Assembly (NCBI RefSeq): GCF_017876755.1
Contig: NZ_JAGIOO010000001.1
Coordinates: forward strand, 2,232,001 to 2,296,000
Length of the DNA: 64,000 bases
DNA from: Crossiella equi
Lineage (GTDB): Bacteria > Actinomycetota > Actinomycetes > Mycobacteriales > Pseudonocardiaceae
Reading direction: 5' to 3'
Below are positions 56,483-64,000 of this stretch, piece after piece. The position numbers and the translations under genes were made by a program. Below the pieces are notes generated by a model, which was given only the letters and a program-made list of their open reading frames with translations, made no database searches and had not been told where the DNA came from. Position 1 is the stretch's first letter; each line of letters opens with the position of its first letter.

Positions 56483-57334
56483 CTCCATGAGGGTCCGGGC
56501 GAGCACCGCACCGGCCAGCACGGTGCGCGCGCGGGCCGAGGAGATGCCGGGCAGCGCGGCGCGTTCGGCCGCGCTCATGCGGGCGAGCCGGGGCAGCCAC
56601 TGCCGCAGTTCGCGGTAGTCCAGCGCCAGCGGCCCGGTGGCCTCCGGGCCGGAGGTCAGCTTGGCCAGCTGGGTGAAGATCTTGGACACCGCGATCACGC
56701 GCTGCGGTTCGGGCTGCTCGCGGAAGGCCTCGACGGCCGGGGTGAGCACGTCGCGGAGGCGGCGGCGCAGCTTCTTGACCTCCTGCACGGACGGCGGGTC
56801 GCCGGGCAGGTGCCGTCGGGTGAGCCGCCACGCGCCCAGCGGCAGCGAGAGCGCGAGCTCGGGTTCCTCACCGCGTCCGGCGGCCAGCTCGACCGTGCCG
56901 CCGCCGATGTCCAGCATCAGCATGCGGCCCACGGACCAGCCGTACCAGCGGCGCGCGGCCAGGAACGTCAGCCCGGCCTCGGCCTCGCCGCTGAAGAAGG
57001 ACATGTCGATGCCCGCGGCCTGCCGGATCTGGCGGCAGGCCTCGGTGCGGTTGGGCGCGTCGCGCACCGAGGAGGTGCCGAAGGGCACGATCTCGGCGAC
57101 GCCGTAGGCCTTGGCCTCGTTGACGCAGCGGCGGACCGCGCGCACCAGCCGGTCCAGGCCCTGCTGGCTGATCACGCCGTGCCGGTCGATGTCCTCGGAC
57201 AGGCCGATGGTCGCCTTCACCGAGTGCAGCGGGTCCGGTGAACCGCCCGGGTAGACGTCGACGACCTGGAGGTGAGCGGTGTTGGACCCCACGTCCAGCA
57301 CCCCGAGCCGCACGGGCTCGTCAGTCTTGGCCAC
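56381..57334 (-). CDS. Ppx/GppA-family phosphatase
   Basis: 317 residues. The ASKHA fold is shown by LGVLDVGSNTAHLQVVDVYP, VPFGTSSVRDAPNRTEAC, SGEAEAGLTFLAARRW and MLMLDIGGGTVELAAGRG. Members split inorganic polyphosphate or the 5'-phosphate of pppGpp; actinobacterial short (300-320 residue) forms such as this one are usually exopolyphosphatases. It lies 30 bases downstream of malQ's end on the same strand. A second, diverged member begins at 63586. Confidence 0.93.
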   Translation of the reverse strand: MAKTDEPVRLGVLDVGSNTAHLQVVDVYPGGSPDPLHSVKATIGLSEDIDRHGVISQQGLDRLVRAVRRCVNEAKAYGVAEIVPFGTSSVRDAPNRTEACRQIRQAAGIDMSFFSGEAEAGLTFLAARRWYGWSVGRMLMLDIGGGTVELAAGRGEEPELALSLPLGAWRLTRRHLPGDPPSVQEVKKLRRRLRDVLTPAVEAFREQPEPQRVIAVSKIFTQLAKLTSGPEATGPLALDYRELRQWLPRLARMSAAERAALPGISSARARTVLAGAVLARTLMELLDVPRVEICPWGLREGILLRHLDDSSLSAANG

Positions 57335-59285
57335 GCACGCCCTCCTTCACTGTCCTGATGATTCTGCGCACCTCGGGGTCACCCATGAGTTCCCGAACGG
57401 TCACGGGCAGGGGAATCCTCCAGTTGGGGTAGACGTCCACGGTGCCCGGCAGGTTGGGCTGACGTGGCTCGCGCAACACGTCGTACGGCGAGACGAGGAC
57501 GAACCGGCTCGGTGTCGCCGCGAGGAAGGCGTGCATGGCGTGCACGACCTGAACCTCCTCGGGTTGCCCGTCGTCGGCGGGCAGGAAACCTCCGGTGCGC
57601 AGCAGGTCCAGCAGTTCCTGGCGTTCCCGGGCGGCCCGCTGTTGTTCGGCGGCGAGGTCGTCGAGCAGGCCGAGCTCGGCGCGCACCCGCACGTGCTCGC
57701 CGCGCAGGAACCCGGCCGCGGTGGGCAGGTCGTGCGTGGACACGCTCGCGGTGGCGCGCTCGGGGTAGCGGTGCGCGGGCAGCATCGGCTCGCCCTCGGC
57801 GTCCGGGTCGCGCTGGAACCAGAGCACGGCCGAGCCGAGGACGTTGTGCTCGGCGAGGGAGTCGGTGACCTCGGGCAGGACCGTGCCGAGGTCCTCGCCG
57901 ATCACCACCGCGCCCGCGCGCTGGGCTTCCAGGGCGAGGATGCCGAGCATCGCGTCGGCGTCGTAGCGGACGTAGGCGCCCTCGCGCGGCGAACCGCCCG
58001 GCGGCACCCACCACAGGCGCCACAGGCCGAGGATGTGGTCGATGCGGATGCCGTCGGAGTGCCGCAGCACGGCGCGCAGCATGTCGCGGTAGGCGGCGTA
58101 GCCGGTGGCGACCAGGCGGTCGGGCCGCCACGGCGGCAGCGCCCAGTCCTGGCCCTGCTGGTTGAACGCGTCCGGCGGGGCGCCGACGGTGACGCCCGCG
58201 GCGAGCACGTCCTGCAACGCCCAGGAGTCCGCGCCCTCGTTTGCCACGCCGACCGCGAGGTCGTGCACCAGACCCACCCGGAGCCCGGCCTGGCGCGCGG
58301 CGCGCTGGGCGGCGGCCAGCTGTTGGCCGCACAGCTTCTGCAACCACACGTGGAAGCCGACGCGGTCGGCCAGGGCCACGCGCGCGGCGGCGACCGCCGG
58401 GGAGGCCGGGTGGCGCAGCTCGACCGGCCAGCTCCGCCAGCGGGGGCCGTGCTCCTCGGCGAGCGCGCAGAAGGTGGCGAAGTCGAGCAGGGCGGGGTCG
58501 ACCGGTTCGGCGGTGGGTTCGGCCTTGCGCCACAACAGTTCCAGCGCGGCGGCCTTGGCCGTCCAGACCGCGTCGTAGTCGATGCGCCCGGCCCCGGCGG
58601 GCGGGCGCAGCGCGTCGACCTCCAGGCGCAGCGCGGGATGGGCGCTCCGGTACTCCTCGGTGTCCTCGACGCGCAGGTAGAGCGGGTTGGCGAAGCGGCG
58701 GCTGGACGGGGAGTACGGCGAGGCCTCGACCGGGTGGCTCGGGGTCATGGCGTGCAACGGGTTGAGCAGCACCACGTCGGCGCCCTGCTCCCCGGCGAGG
58801 GTGGTGAACTCGGTGAGGTCGGCGAGGTCGCCGATGCCCCAGGAGTCCTCCGAGCGCAGCGCGTACAGCTGGAGCATCCAGCCCCAGGCGCGTGGCGGGC
58901 GGGGCAGGGCCCGGGGAGCGACCACGACGGTGGTTTCACTGCCGTCGAGGTGCAACGAATGCCAGCCGAGCGGCAGGTCCCCGGGCAGCCCGTCGGGCAG
59001 GTCCCGCCGGGTGCCGTCCTCCAGGACGAGCTCGGCGGGGCGGTCGAGCGCGCGGGTCTGGCCTTCGCGCAGGACCAGGGTGCCGGGCAGGGCCGCCGGC
59101 TCGGCGGCGACCCGTACCGCGGCGAGCGACTCGCGGACGGCCTCGGGGGTACCGGCGGCGACGCCGAGCTGTGCGAGCACGGCGGTGACGGCCTCGGGTG
59201 CGATGTCCACGCGCACGCGGCCGCTGCCCTCGTACCAGGTGGACACCCCGTGCGCCTCGGCGAGTGCGGCCAGATCGGCGTTCAC
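57321..59285 (-). CDS. malQ: 4-alpha-glucanotransferase
   Basis: 654 residues, GH77. Catalytic blocks: DGIRIDHILGLWRLWWVPPG (nucleophile Asp), GAVVIGEDLGTVLPEVTDSL (acid Glu) and SVSTHDLPTAAGFLRGEHV (third Asp). The N-terminal half carries the actinobacterial extension starting MNADLAALAEAHGVSTWYEG. It moves maltodextrin chains between glucans in maltose/glycogen metabolism. Its last 14 bases overlap the start of the downstream ppx gene, indicating coupled translation. Confidence 0.96.
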   Translation of the reverse strand: MNADLAALAEAHGVSTWYEGSGRVRVDIAPEAVTAVLAQLGVAAGTPEAVRESLAAVRVAAEPAALPGTLVLREGQTRALDRPAELVLEDGTRRDLPDGLPGDLPLGWHSLHLDGSETTVVVAPRALPRPPRAWGWMLQLYALRSEDSWGIGDLADLTEFTTLAGEQGADVVLLNPLHAMTPSHPVEASPYSPSSRRFANPLYLRVEDTEEYRSAHPALRLEVDALRPPAGAGRIDYDAVWTAKAAALELLWRKAEPTAEPVDPALLDFATFCALAEEHGPRWRSWPVELRHPASPAVAAARVALADRVGFHVWLQKLCGQQLAAAQRAARQAGLRVGLVHDLAVGVANEGADSWALQDVLAAGVTVGAPPDAFNQQGQDWALPPWRPDRLVATGYAAYRDMLRAVLRHSDGIRIDHILGLWRLWWVPPGGSPREGAYVRYDADAMLGILALEAQRAGAVVIGEDLGTVLPEVTDSLAEHNVLGSAVLWFQRDPDAEGEPMLPAHRYPERATASVSTHDLPTAAGFLRGEHVRVRAELGLLDDLAAEQQRAARERQELLDLLRTGGFLPADDGQPEEVQVVHAMHAFLAATPSRFVLVSPYDVLREPRQPNLPGTVDVYPNWRIPLPVTVRELMGDPEVRRIIRTVKEGVRGQD

Positions 59286-59426
59286 GGGCCTCCCCTGTAG
59301 TTCTCACTGTCCGGTATTTCCCAAGTTTCCCAGATTTACCGTCCCCGCCCGTACCCGAATTCACAAATTGTGCGAATTACTTACGCCATCTGTGCGGAAA
59401 CGCACACCGCGATTACGCTCTGTGAC

Positions 59427-59933
59427 CTAGTTGGCTGGAGTTCCGAACACCTGGGTCCAGTAGTACCGGTAGCGGCTGCCCGCCCGGTCGGCGTAGCCGA
59501 CACCCAGCTCGCGGTAGCCGCAGTTGAGGATGTTGCGGCGGTGGCCAGCGCTGTTCATCCAGGCGGTCATGGCGGACCGGGCGTCACGGCGGCCGGCGTA
59601 GATGTTCTCACCGAGCATGCGGTAGCGGTACCCGGCGGCGGTGGCGCGCTGGACGGGTCCGGCACCGTCCGGGTTCACGTGGTCGAAGAAATTGCGCTGG
59701 GCCATGTCGGCGGAGTGCCCGCCCGCGGCCTTGCCCAGCGCGGCGTTGAGCGTGAGGGCGGGACACCCGGCCTTGGCACGCTCGGCGTTGGTCAGGGCGA
59801 GGATGTCCTCGGCCGCACCCTGGACGGCCTGCGCGGACGGCGCGGCGTGGACCTGCGGTGCCGCCGAGGCGACTCCTGGCACGAGCAGCGCGGCGGCCAC
59901 GAGCGGCAGGGCGATGAGCTGCGTACGACGCAT
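59427..59933 (-). CDS. Secreted CAP-domain (SCP/PR-1-like) protein
   Basis: 168 residues. Signal peptide MRRTQLIALPLVAAALLVPG, then the CAP domain: ALTNAERAKAGCPALTLNAA, HSADMAQRNFFDHVNPDGAG, LGENIYAGRRDARSAMTAWM and SAGHRRNILNCGYRELGVGY. The two His/two acidic positions of the CAP cavity are present. Function of bacterial members is unclear; the protein is extracellular. ATG has GAGGAAA upstream. Confidence 0.92.
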   Translation of the reverse strand: MRRTQLIALPLVAAALLVPGVASAAPQVHAAPSAQAVQGAAEDILALTNAERAKAGCPALTLNAALGKAAGGHSADMAQRNFFDHVNPDGAGPVQRATAAGYRYRMLGENIYAGRRDARSAMTAWMNSAGHRRNILNCGYRELGVGYADRAGSRYRYYWTQVFGTPAN

Positions 59934-60032
59934 CGATTTCCTCCGTATGGAGCACAGGGAAATCGGGACTCTAGGGACAGCTTCACCCGTTCGTGGACCA
60001 TCTTTCGTCGTAATCTCCGGAGTAACCCTGGC

Positions 60033-60575
60033 TCATTCGTGACGCTGGGTCTCCTCCAGCTCACGGACCGCCCATTCCGCCCAGTCCCGCACGGCCCCGT
60101 GGTACCGGCGCCCGAGCTCGGCGGCGATCCGCCCGAACGCGGCCCCACCGGGCCCGCTGAGCTCCTCGATCTCGTGGATCTCCCCGGCGACCTGCTCGGC
60201 CAGCCGCCCGTTGTGCTCGGCCTCGCGCTTCAACAACCGGATGGCGTCCTCAGGCGCGAGAGCGGTGATCAGGAAGACCCGCAACAGCCCCTTGTTGCGC
60301 ACGGTGTTGAGCGCCCCGAGCGGTCCCTCGGCCAGGAACCCCTCAAGCTCGGCCCGCCCGGCCGGGGTGAGCGAGTAGTCGCGCCGCCCGCGCGCCCCCT
60401 CCTCCCCGGCGATCACCAAGCCGTCCTCGGCGAGCTTGTTGAGCTCGGTGTAGATCTGGTTGTGCCGAGCACTCCAGGCATACCGCCCAATGCTCTTCTC
60501 GAACTGTTTGGCCAGGTCATACCCACTCGCGGGCTGCATGGCGAGCATGCCGAGCAGGGCATGACGCAGAGACAT
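60033..60575 (-). CDS. PadR-family transcriptional regulator
   Basis: 180 residues. The winged helix MSLRHALLGMLAMQPASGYD, LAKQFEKSIGRYAWSARHNQ, IYTELNKLAEDGLVIAGEEG and RRDYSLTPAGRAELEGFLAE is complete; a dimerisation helix pair follows (RLLKREAEHNGRLAEQVAGE). PadR proteins bind aromatic or other small ligands and repress nearby genes. The nearest divergent gene, the carotenoid oxygenase, begins 600 bases away and has a tandem operator-like site in front of it. Confidence 0.93.
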   Translation of the reverse strand: MSLRHALLGMLAMQPASGYDLAKQFEKSIGRYAWSARHNQIYTELNKLAEDGLVIAGEEGARGRRDYSLTPAGRAELEGFLAEGPLGALNTVRNKGLLRVFLITALAPEDAIRLLKREAEHNGRLAEQVAGEIHEIEELSGPGGAAFGRIAAELGRRYHGAVRDWAEWAVRELEETQRHE

Positions 60576-61140
60576 CGGGCCACCTCCGAAAGACCGGCCG
60601 CAAGCCTACGCGCCAGGCCCGGCCGGGTTGACCAGGTCCAGAAAGGGGGCGGGCGGGCGTCCCGCCGTGCGCCCCGGGCCTGCGTCAGGGCACCGGGCAG
60701 CGGCGCCAGGCAGCGGCGCCGGGCGGATGCCCGCGGGCGCGAGCCGCGGACTGGCGGCGCGGCCGACCGGCGCCACCGCCCGCGGCACCTGCGGGACACC
60801 CCGGCGGGCCGGGGTGTGGGGACCGGCGGGTGGGGTCCCGGGCAGGTGGTTGGCCGGGGTGGCATGGGTTGCCCGGCCGCGGTTCCCGGTCCGCCGCCGC
60901 CCACCGCTTCCTCTTGCGGAACGCTTTTCGGGCCGTTGTGGTTGCCCGCCACCCCGACTCGATCGGGTGATGTCCCCCAGTCCTCCCGCGAGCCCAGCCT
61001 GGCCCCTCCTCCAGCGGCCCTACCAGTCAGAACGTCACCCGGACGCGGGGCCTGCCCCGGCGTCCGGCCGCGGTTCCGGACCGATTCCGAGATCTTGGTC
61101 GACACCGGGCCGGCACGGAGGTCAACCAGGAGCGGCCGTC
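60576..61140. other. Long GC-rich intergenic region between PadR and carotenoid oxygenase genes
   Basis: About 565 bases with no recognised gene. Open frames on both strands are of Pro/Arg/Gly composition with no conserved motif or RBS. The padR promoter should lie at the left edge. Confidence 0.5.
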
Positions 61141-61169
61141 TTGACATGTCAAAAATGACCTGTCAAAAA
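61141..61169. promoter_or_regulatory. Tandem operator-like repeats overlapping the carotenoid oxygenase promoter
   Basis: Two 14-bp direct repeats (TGACATGTCAAAAA and TGACCTGTCAAAAA), each containing an inverted TGAC-n-TGTCA, lie directly above the start codon; the first is the perfect palindrome TTGACATGTCAA. TTGACA also fits a -35 box. Such a site would let a dimeric regulator, possibly the PadR protein nearby, shut off the gene. The GGAG RBS lies only two bases from the ATG. Confidence 0.65.
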
Positions 61170-61176
61170 TGGAGCT

Positions 61177-62559
61177 ATGACTGCCACTGCTGCTCGTCCC
61201 ACCTACCTCACCGGGGCCATGGCGCCTGTCGCCGAGGAGGTCACCGCGTTCGACCTGGTTGTGGAGGGGGCTCTGCCGCCTTCGCTCGACGGGCGGTACT
61301 TCCGGAACGGGCCCAATCCGATGCCGGGGAGCGATCCTGGGCACTGGTTCGGCGGGGACGGGATGGTGCACGGGGTTCGGCTCGAGGCCGGGCGCGCCAC
61401 CTGGTACCGGAACCGGTGGGTGAAGACGCCCCGGGCACTCGGGGAGGATCGGCCCTACATCGACGCGCTCGGGCGGGTCGACCTCGCCGCCACGTCGGCC
61501 AACACCCATGTCATCCCGCACGCCGGGAAGGTGTTCGCGCTCGTCGAGGGCGGGTTCCCGTATGAGCTCACGCCCGAGCTGGAGACCGTCGGGCCCTGTG
61601 ACTTCGGGGGGCGGCTCACCACCGCCATGACCGCGCACCCCAAGGAGGACCCCGGCACCCGCGAGCTGCACTTCTTCGGGTACTCCGCCACCGCGCCGTT
61701 CCTCACCTACCACGTGCTCAGTGCCGGGGGTGAGCTCGTGCGGTCCGAGCCCATCCAGGTCACCGGGCCCACGATGATCCACGACTTCGCCATCACCGAG
61801 CGGTACGTGATCTGGCTCGACCTGCCCATGAGCGTGGACTTCAGCCTGGCCGGGAAGCGGGCGCTGCCCTTCGCCTGGAACGACGACTACCCCGCCCGCA
61901 TCGGGGTCATGCCCAAGGGTGGGGGCAGTGCGCAGGTGAGGTGGATCGACGTCGACCCGTGTTACGTCTTCCACGTCGCCAACGCCTGCGACAACCCCGA
62001 CGGCACCATCAACCTCGACGCCGTCCGGTACTCCCCCGGCGCCATGGTGCGGATGTGGCACGGGCTCGGCGGGCACGCCGACCTCAGCACCGCGCAGGCG
62101 CAGACGCCGAGCGGGCTGCACCGGTGGGTGCTGGACCCGGTGCGCGGGACCGCGCGGGAGCGGGTGCTCGGGGAGGAGTCGGTCGAGTTCCCCACCATCA
62201 ACGAGAGCCTCACCGGGCTCGCGCACCGCTACGTCTACTCCGTCGTCGACTCCCTGGTCGCCGACACCGGCGGAGTGCTCAAGTACGACCTGGCCTCCGG
62301 GGCCGTGCAGCGCCACCAGCTGGAGCAGACCTGGCGGCCCGGGGAGGCGGTGTTCGTGCCCGCCCCCGACGCCACGGGCGAGGACGAGGGCTGGCTGCTG
62401 TCGGTGACCTCCAGCGAGCACGGGGAGGCCTCGCGGCTGCTCGTGCTCGACGCCACCGACCTGGCGGCCGGGCCGGTGGCCCAGGTGCACCTGCCCACAC
62501 GCGTGCCGCTGGGCTTCCACGGCTCGTGGATCAGTGACGAGGAACTGGGCCTGGCGTGA
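61177..62559 (+). CDS. Carotenoid oxygenase (carotenoid cleavage dioxygenase family)
   Basis: 460 residues of normal length. Family blocks: VVEGALPPSLDGRYFRNGPN, PGHWFGGDGMVHGVRLEAGR, MIHDFAITERYVIWLDLPMS, and LGFHGSWISDEELGLA at the end. Four iron-ligating histidines are expected; candidates are H in MTAHPKED, MIHDF, WHGLGG or similar, and GFHGSW. It cleaves carotenoid or stilbenoid double bonds with O2 and Fe(II). The tandem site before the start suggests tight control. No carotenoid genes are in the window. Confidence 0.92.
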   Translation: MTATAARPTYLTGAMAPVAEEVTAFDLVVEGALPPSLDGRYFRNGPNPMPGSDPGHWFGGDGMVHGVRLEAGRATWYRNRWVKTPRALGEDRPYIDALGRVDLAATSANTHVIPHAGKVFALVEGGFPYELTPELETVGPCDFGGRLTTAMTAHPKEDPGTRELHFFGYSATAPFLTYHVLSAGGELVRSEPIQVTGPTMIHDFAITERYVIWLDLPMSVDFSLAGKRALPFAWNDDYPARIGVMPKGGGSAQVRWIDVDPCYVFHVANACDNPDGTINLDAVRYSPGAMVRMWHGLGGHADLSTAQAQTPSGLHRWVLDPVRGTARERVLGEESVEFPTINESLTGLAHRYVYSVVDSLVADTGGVLKYDLASGAVQRHQLEQTWRPGEAVFVPAPDATGEDEGWLLSVTSSEHGEASRLLVLDATDLAAGPVAQVHLPTRVPLGFHGSWISDEELGLA

Positions 62560-62569
62560 AGGACGTGCT

Positions 62570-62659
62570 GGTCACCGAGGACCGGCGGTACCCCAGGGCC
62601 GCGGCGGGACCGGCCCCGGGGTACCGCCTGAGTGCTTGGCGGCGGGGTCCTCGGTGACC
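62570..62659. terminator. Nested double hairpin after the carotenoid oxygenase gene
   Basis: An outer pair GGTCACCGAGGACC (62570-62583) with GGTCCTCGGTGACC (62646-62659) encloses an inner pair GGCGGTACCCC (62584-62594) with GGGGTACCGCC (62618-62628). Both are perfect. Likely a strong bidirectional terminator, 10 bases past the stop; an RNA element of another kind is possible. Confidence 0.7.
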
Positions 62660-62695
62660 TGTCCCTAACCTGCCCGCAACACGCCCGCTCGTCAA

Positions 62696-62709
62696 TAGGT
62701 CTAGACCAA
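62696..62709. promoter_or_regulatory. GGTCTAGACC palindrome upstream of the ABC ATPase gene
   Basis: TAGGTCTAGACCAA carries the perfect core GGTCTAGACC of DasR-type dre sites, about 50 bases above the ATG, in a promoter-like position. A GntR-type repressor is a plausible binder. It is the second such site in the window. Confidence 0.55.
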
Positions 62710-62757
62710 ATTGGGCCTATGGAGGGGTGTGGGCGCCCGGCGTGCCAAACTCCTCCC

Positions 62758-63480
62758 ATGACCGACCGGAGGCCGCCCACGCTGGCAGTTTTCGACCTGC
62801 ACCGCGCCTACGGCACCGGTCCGCGCGGGGTGCGCGCGCTGCGCGGAGTCACCTTGACGGTGGATCCGGGCAGACTGGTCGCGGTCATGGGGCCCAGCGG
62901 CTCGGGCAAGTCCACGCTGCTCAACCTCGCGGGCGGTCTGGACAGCCCGACCTCCGGGCGGGTCGAGGTCAACGGGCGCGACCTGGCCGGGCTGCGGCAC
63001 GGGGAGCTGGCCGCGTTGCGGCGCAACACCATCGGCTACGTCTTCCAGGAGTACAACCTGGTGCCCGCGCTGACCGCGGTGGAGAACGTGGCGCTGCCGC
63101 GCGAGCTGGACGGGGTGCCCGCGCGGCGGGCCAAGGCGCAGGCCATGGAGACGCTCACCCAGCTCGGCATCGCCGAGATCGCCGAGGAGTTCCCGGAACG
63201 GCTCTCCGGCGGGCAGCAGCAGCGGGTGGCCATCGCGCGGGCGGTGGTCGGGCCCCGGCAGCTGATCCTGGCCGACGAGCCGACCGGGGCCCTGGACTCC
63301 GACAGCGGCGAGGCGGTGCTGCGGCTGCTGCGGGCGCGCTGCGACGCGGGTGCGGCCGGGGTGCTGGTGACGCACGAGGCCCGCCATGCGGCGTGGGCCG
63401 ATCAGGTGATCTTCCTTCAGGACGGCCACCTGGTGGACGAAACGGGATACACGTTGGACCCGGAGTCCCTGCTCAGCTGA
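62758..63480 (+). CDS. ABC transporter ATP-binding protein (MacB/LolD type)
   Basis: 240 residues from ATG 62758; a longer frame from 62632 crosses the upstream hairpins and is rejected. Walker A VMGPSGSGKSTLLNLAGGLD, Q-loop IGYVFQEYNLVPALTAVEN, signature FPERLSGGQQQRVAIARAVV and Walker B LILADEPTGALDSDSGE are intact. This type energises FtsX/MacB-like permeases for lipoproteins, peptides or drugs. No permease gene follows: the next gene is a Ppx-like protein, so the partner is elsewhere. A GGTCTAGACC palindrome sits in the promoter. Confidence 0.93.
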   Translation: MTDRRPPTLAVFDLHRAYGTGPRGVRALRGVTLTVDPGRLVAVMGPSGSGKSTLLNLAGGLDSPTSGRVEVNGRDLAGLRHGELAALRRNTIGYVFQEYNLVPALTAVENVALPRELDGVPARRAKAQAMETLTQLGIAEIAEEFPERLSGGQQQRVAIARAVVGPRQLILADEPTGALDSDSGEAVLRLLRARCDAGAAGVLVTHEARHAAWADQVIFLQDGHLVDETGYTLDPESLLS

Positions 63481-63585
63481 GCGGGGTGGTTCACCGCGAG
63501 CACCGTCACCCGTTCTGCCCTGTCCGGTCACTGTTCAAGATCCCTAGGCTCGGCGAGGACAACCGAGCGCTGGGAGTGAGAAGTC

Positions 63586-64000
63586 GTGCCACAGGCCAGA
63601 GTGGCGGCGATCGAGTGCGGAGTGGACTCGATCCAGCTGCTGGTCGCCGATCTGCCGGGAGCGGACGGTCAGGTCCTGACCGAGGTGGCACGCCGCTTCG
63701 AACCGCTCTGCCCGCGGGAACGCCTGCCCAGGGCCCGTGCCGTGCTCAGCGACTACGCCGAGGTCATCACCGCGCTGGAGGTCCAGAAGGTCCGCATGTG
63801 CGGGATCGGCGCGGACTCCTCGCTGGTCCAGATCGCGCTGGACACCCTGGGCATCACCCCGGAGTCGCTGGACGCCGCCGAGTGCGCGCGGCTGTCCTTC
63901 GCCGGCGCGGTGGGCGATCTGCCGGGCGCGGGCCAGGTGACGCACCTGGTGACCGACATCGGCCCGCACGCGACGCAGCTGGCACTGGGAGCGTCCACGG
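63586..64000 (+). CDS. Diverged Ppx/GppA-like protein, 3' end outside the window
   Basis: The frame starts at GTG 63586 with GGGAGTGAG upstream and runs off the window. The ASKHA core is recognisable, but key positions are changed: VAAIECGVDSIQLLVADL in place of the family's D-x-G-S/T-N-S-x-R, and VTDIGPHATQLALG in place of DIGGGSTEL. The neighbouring segments (LEVQKVRMCGIGADSSLVQI, AAECARLSFAGAVGDLPGAG) still follow the family. It may have lost phosphatase activity and kept a binding or regulatory role. The ppx gene at 56381 in this window has the normal motifs. Confidence 0.7.
   Translation, partial: MPQARVAAIECGVDSIQLLVADLPGADGQVLTEVARRFEPLCPRERLPRARAVLSDYAEVITALEVQKVRMCGIGADSSLVQIALDTLGITPESLDAAECARLSFAGAVGDLPGAGQVTHLVTDIGPHATQLALGAST

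Noticed and set aside
60413-61158. Frames on both strands between padR and the carotenoid oxygenase
   Set aside because: Pro/Arg/Gly-rich, no RBS, no conserved motif; treated as intergenic.

Overview
The window is chromosomal DNA of a high-GC actinobacterium. A Pseudonocardiaceae-type genus is my inference, based on the three-subunit succinate dehydrogenase, SARP and DUF2637-type genes, several secreted chitinases, SpoIIE/STAS signalling and GTG starts with GTGA overlaps. No 16S or marker gene is present to fix the genus.

About 1-25.5 kb is an accessory, defence-rich region. It opens with the 3' end of a pPIWI-RE (prokaryotic Argonaute-like) gene carrying a one-base frameshift. Next is the wreck of a long alanine-rich polymorphic toxin: its C-terminal toxin module and an intact candidate immunity gene lie on one side of an IS3-family element and the coiled-coil body on the other. 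Then come a beheaded NB-ARC/TPR regulator cut by an IS630 element, and an IS5 element inserted exactly at the IS630 junction. A complete type I-E CRISPR-Cas system follows, all on the minus strand (cas3-casA-casB-cas7-cas5-cas6e-cas1-cas2). It is flanked by two arrays whose repeats differ at three positions but whose leaders share motifs. A DUF2637 membrane protein and a tyrosine integrase abut tRNA-Pro(GGG), so at least part of this region looks like an integrative element anchored at that tRNA.

From 25.6 kb the window is core-like. der, a PlsC-type acyltransferase and cmk form an overlapping operon, followed by a KhtT/KhtU-like K+/H+ antiporter pair. Next are secreted proteins: a cysteine-rich A-B-A-B repeat protein, a GH19 chitinase, a GH18 chitinase with a DasR-like operator, and a GH25 lysozyme. 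After a carboxylesterase come sdhC-sdhA-sdhB with a divergent LysR regulator and a short SARP regulator.

43.6-52.3 kb is a signalling cluster: a STAS protein, a SpoIIE-like/HATPase/STAS fusion, a giant HAMP-array hybrid histidine kinase and a divergent GAF-SpoIIE phosphatase. Together they look like a partner-switching module. The right end holds an XRE regulator, a lipoprotein, a metallophosphoesterase, a YibE/F membrane protein, a Ppx/GppA phosphatase, malQ, a CAP protein, a PadR regulator, a carotenoid oxygenase with a tandem operator, an ABC ATPase behind a GGTCTAGACC palindrome, and the start of a diverged Ppx/GppA paralogue.
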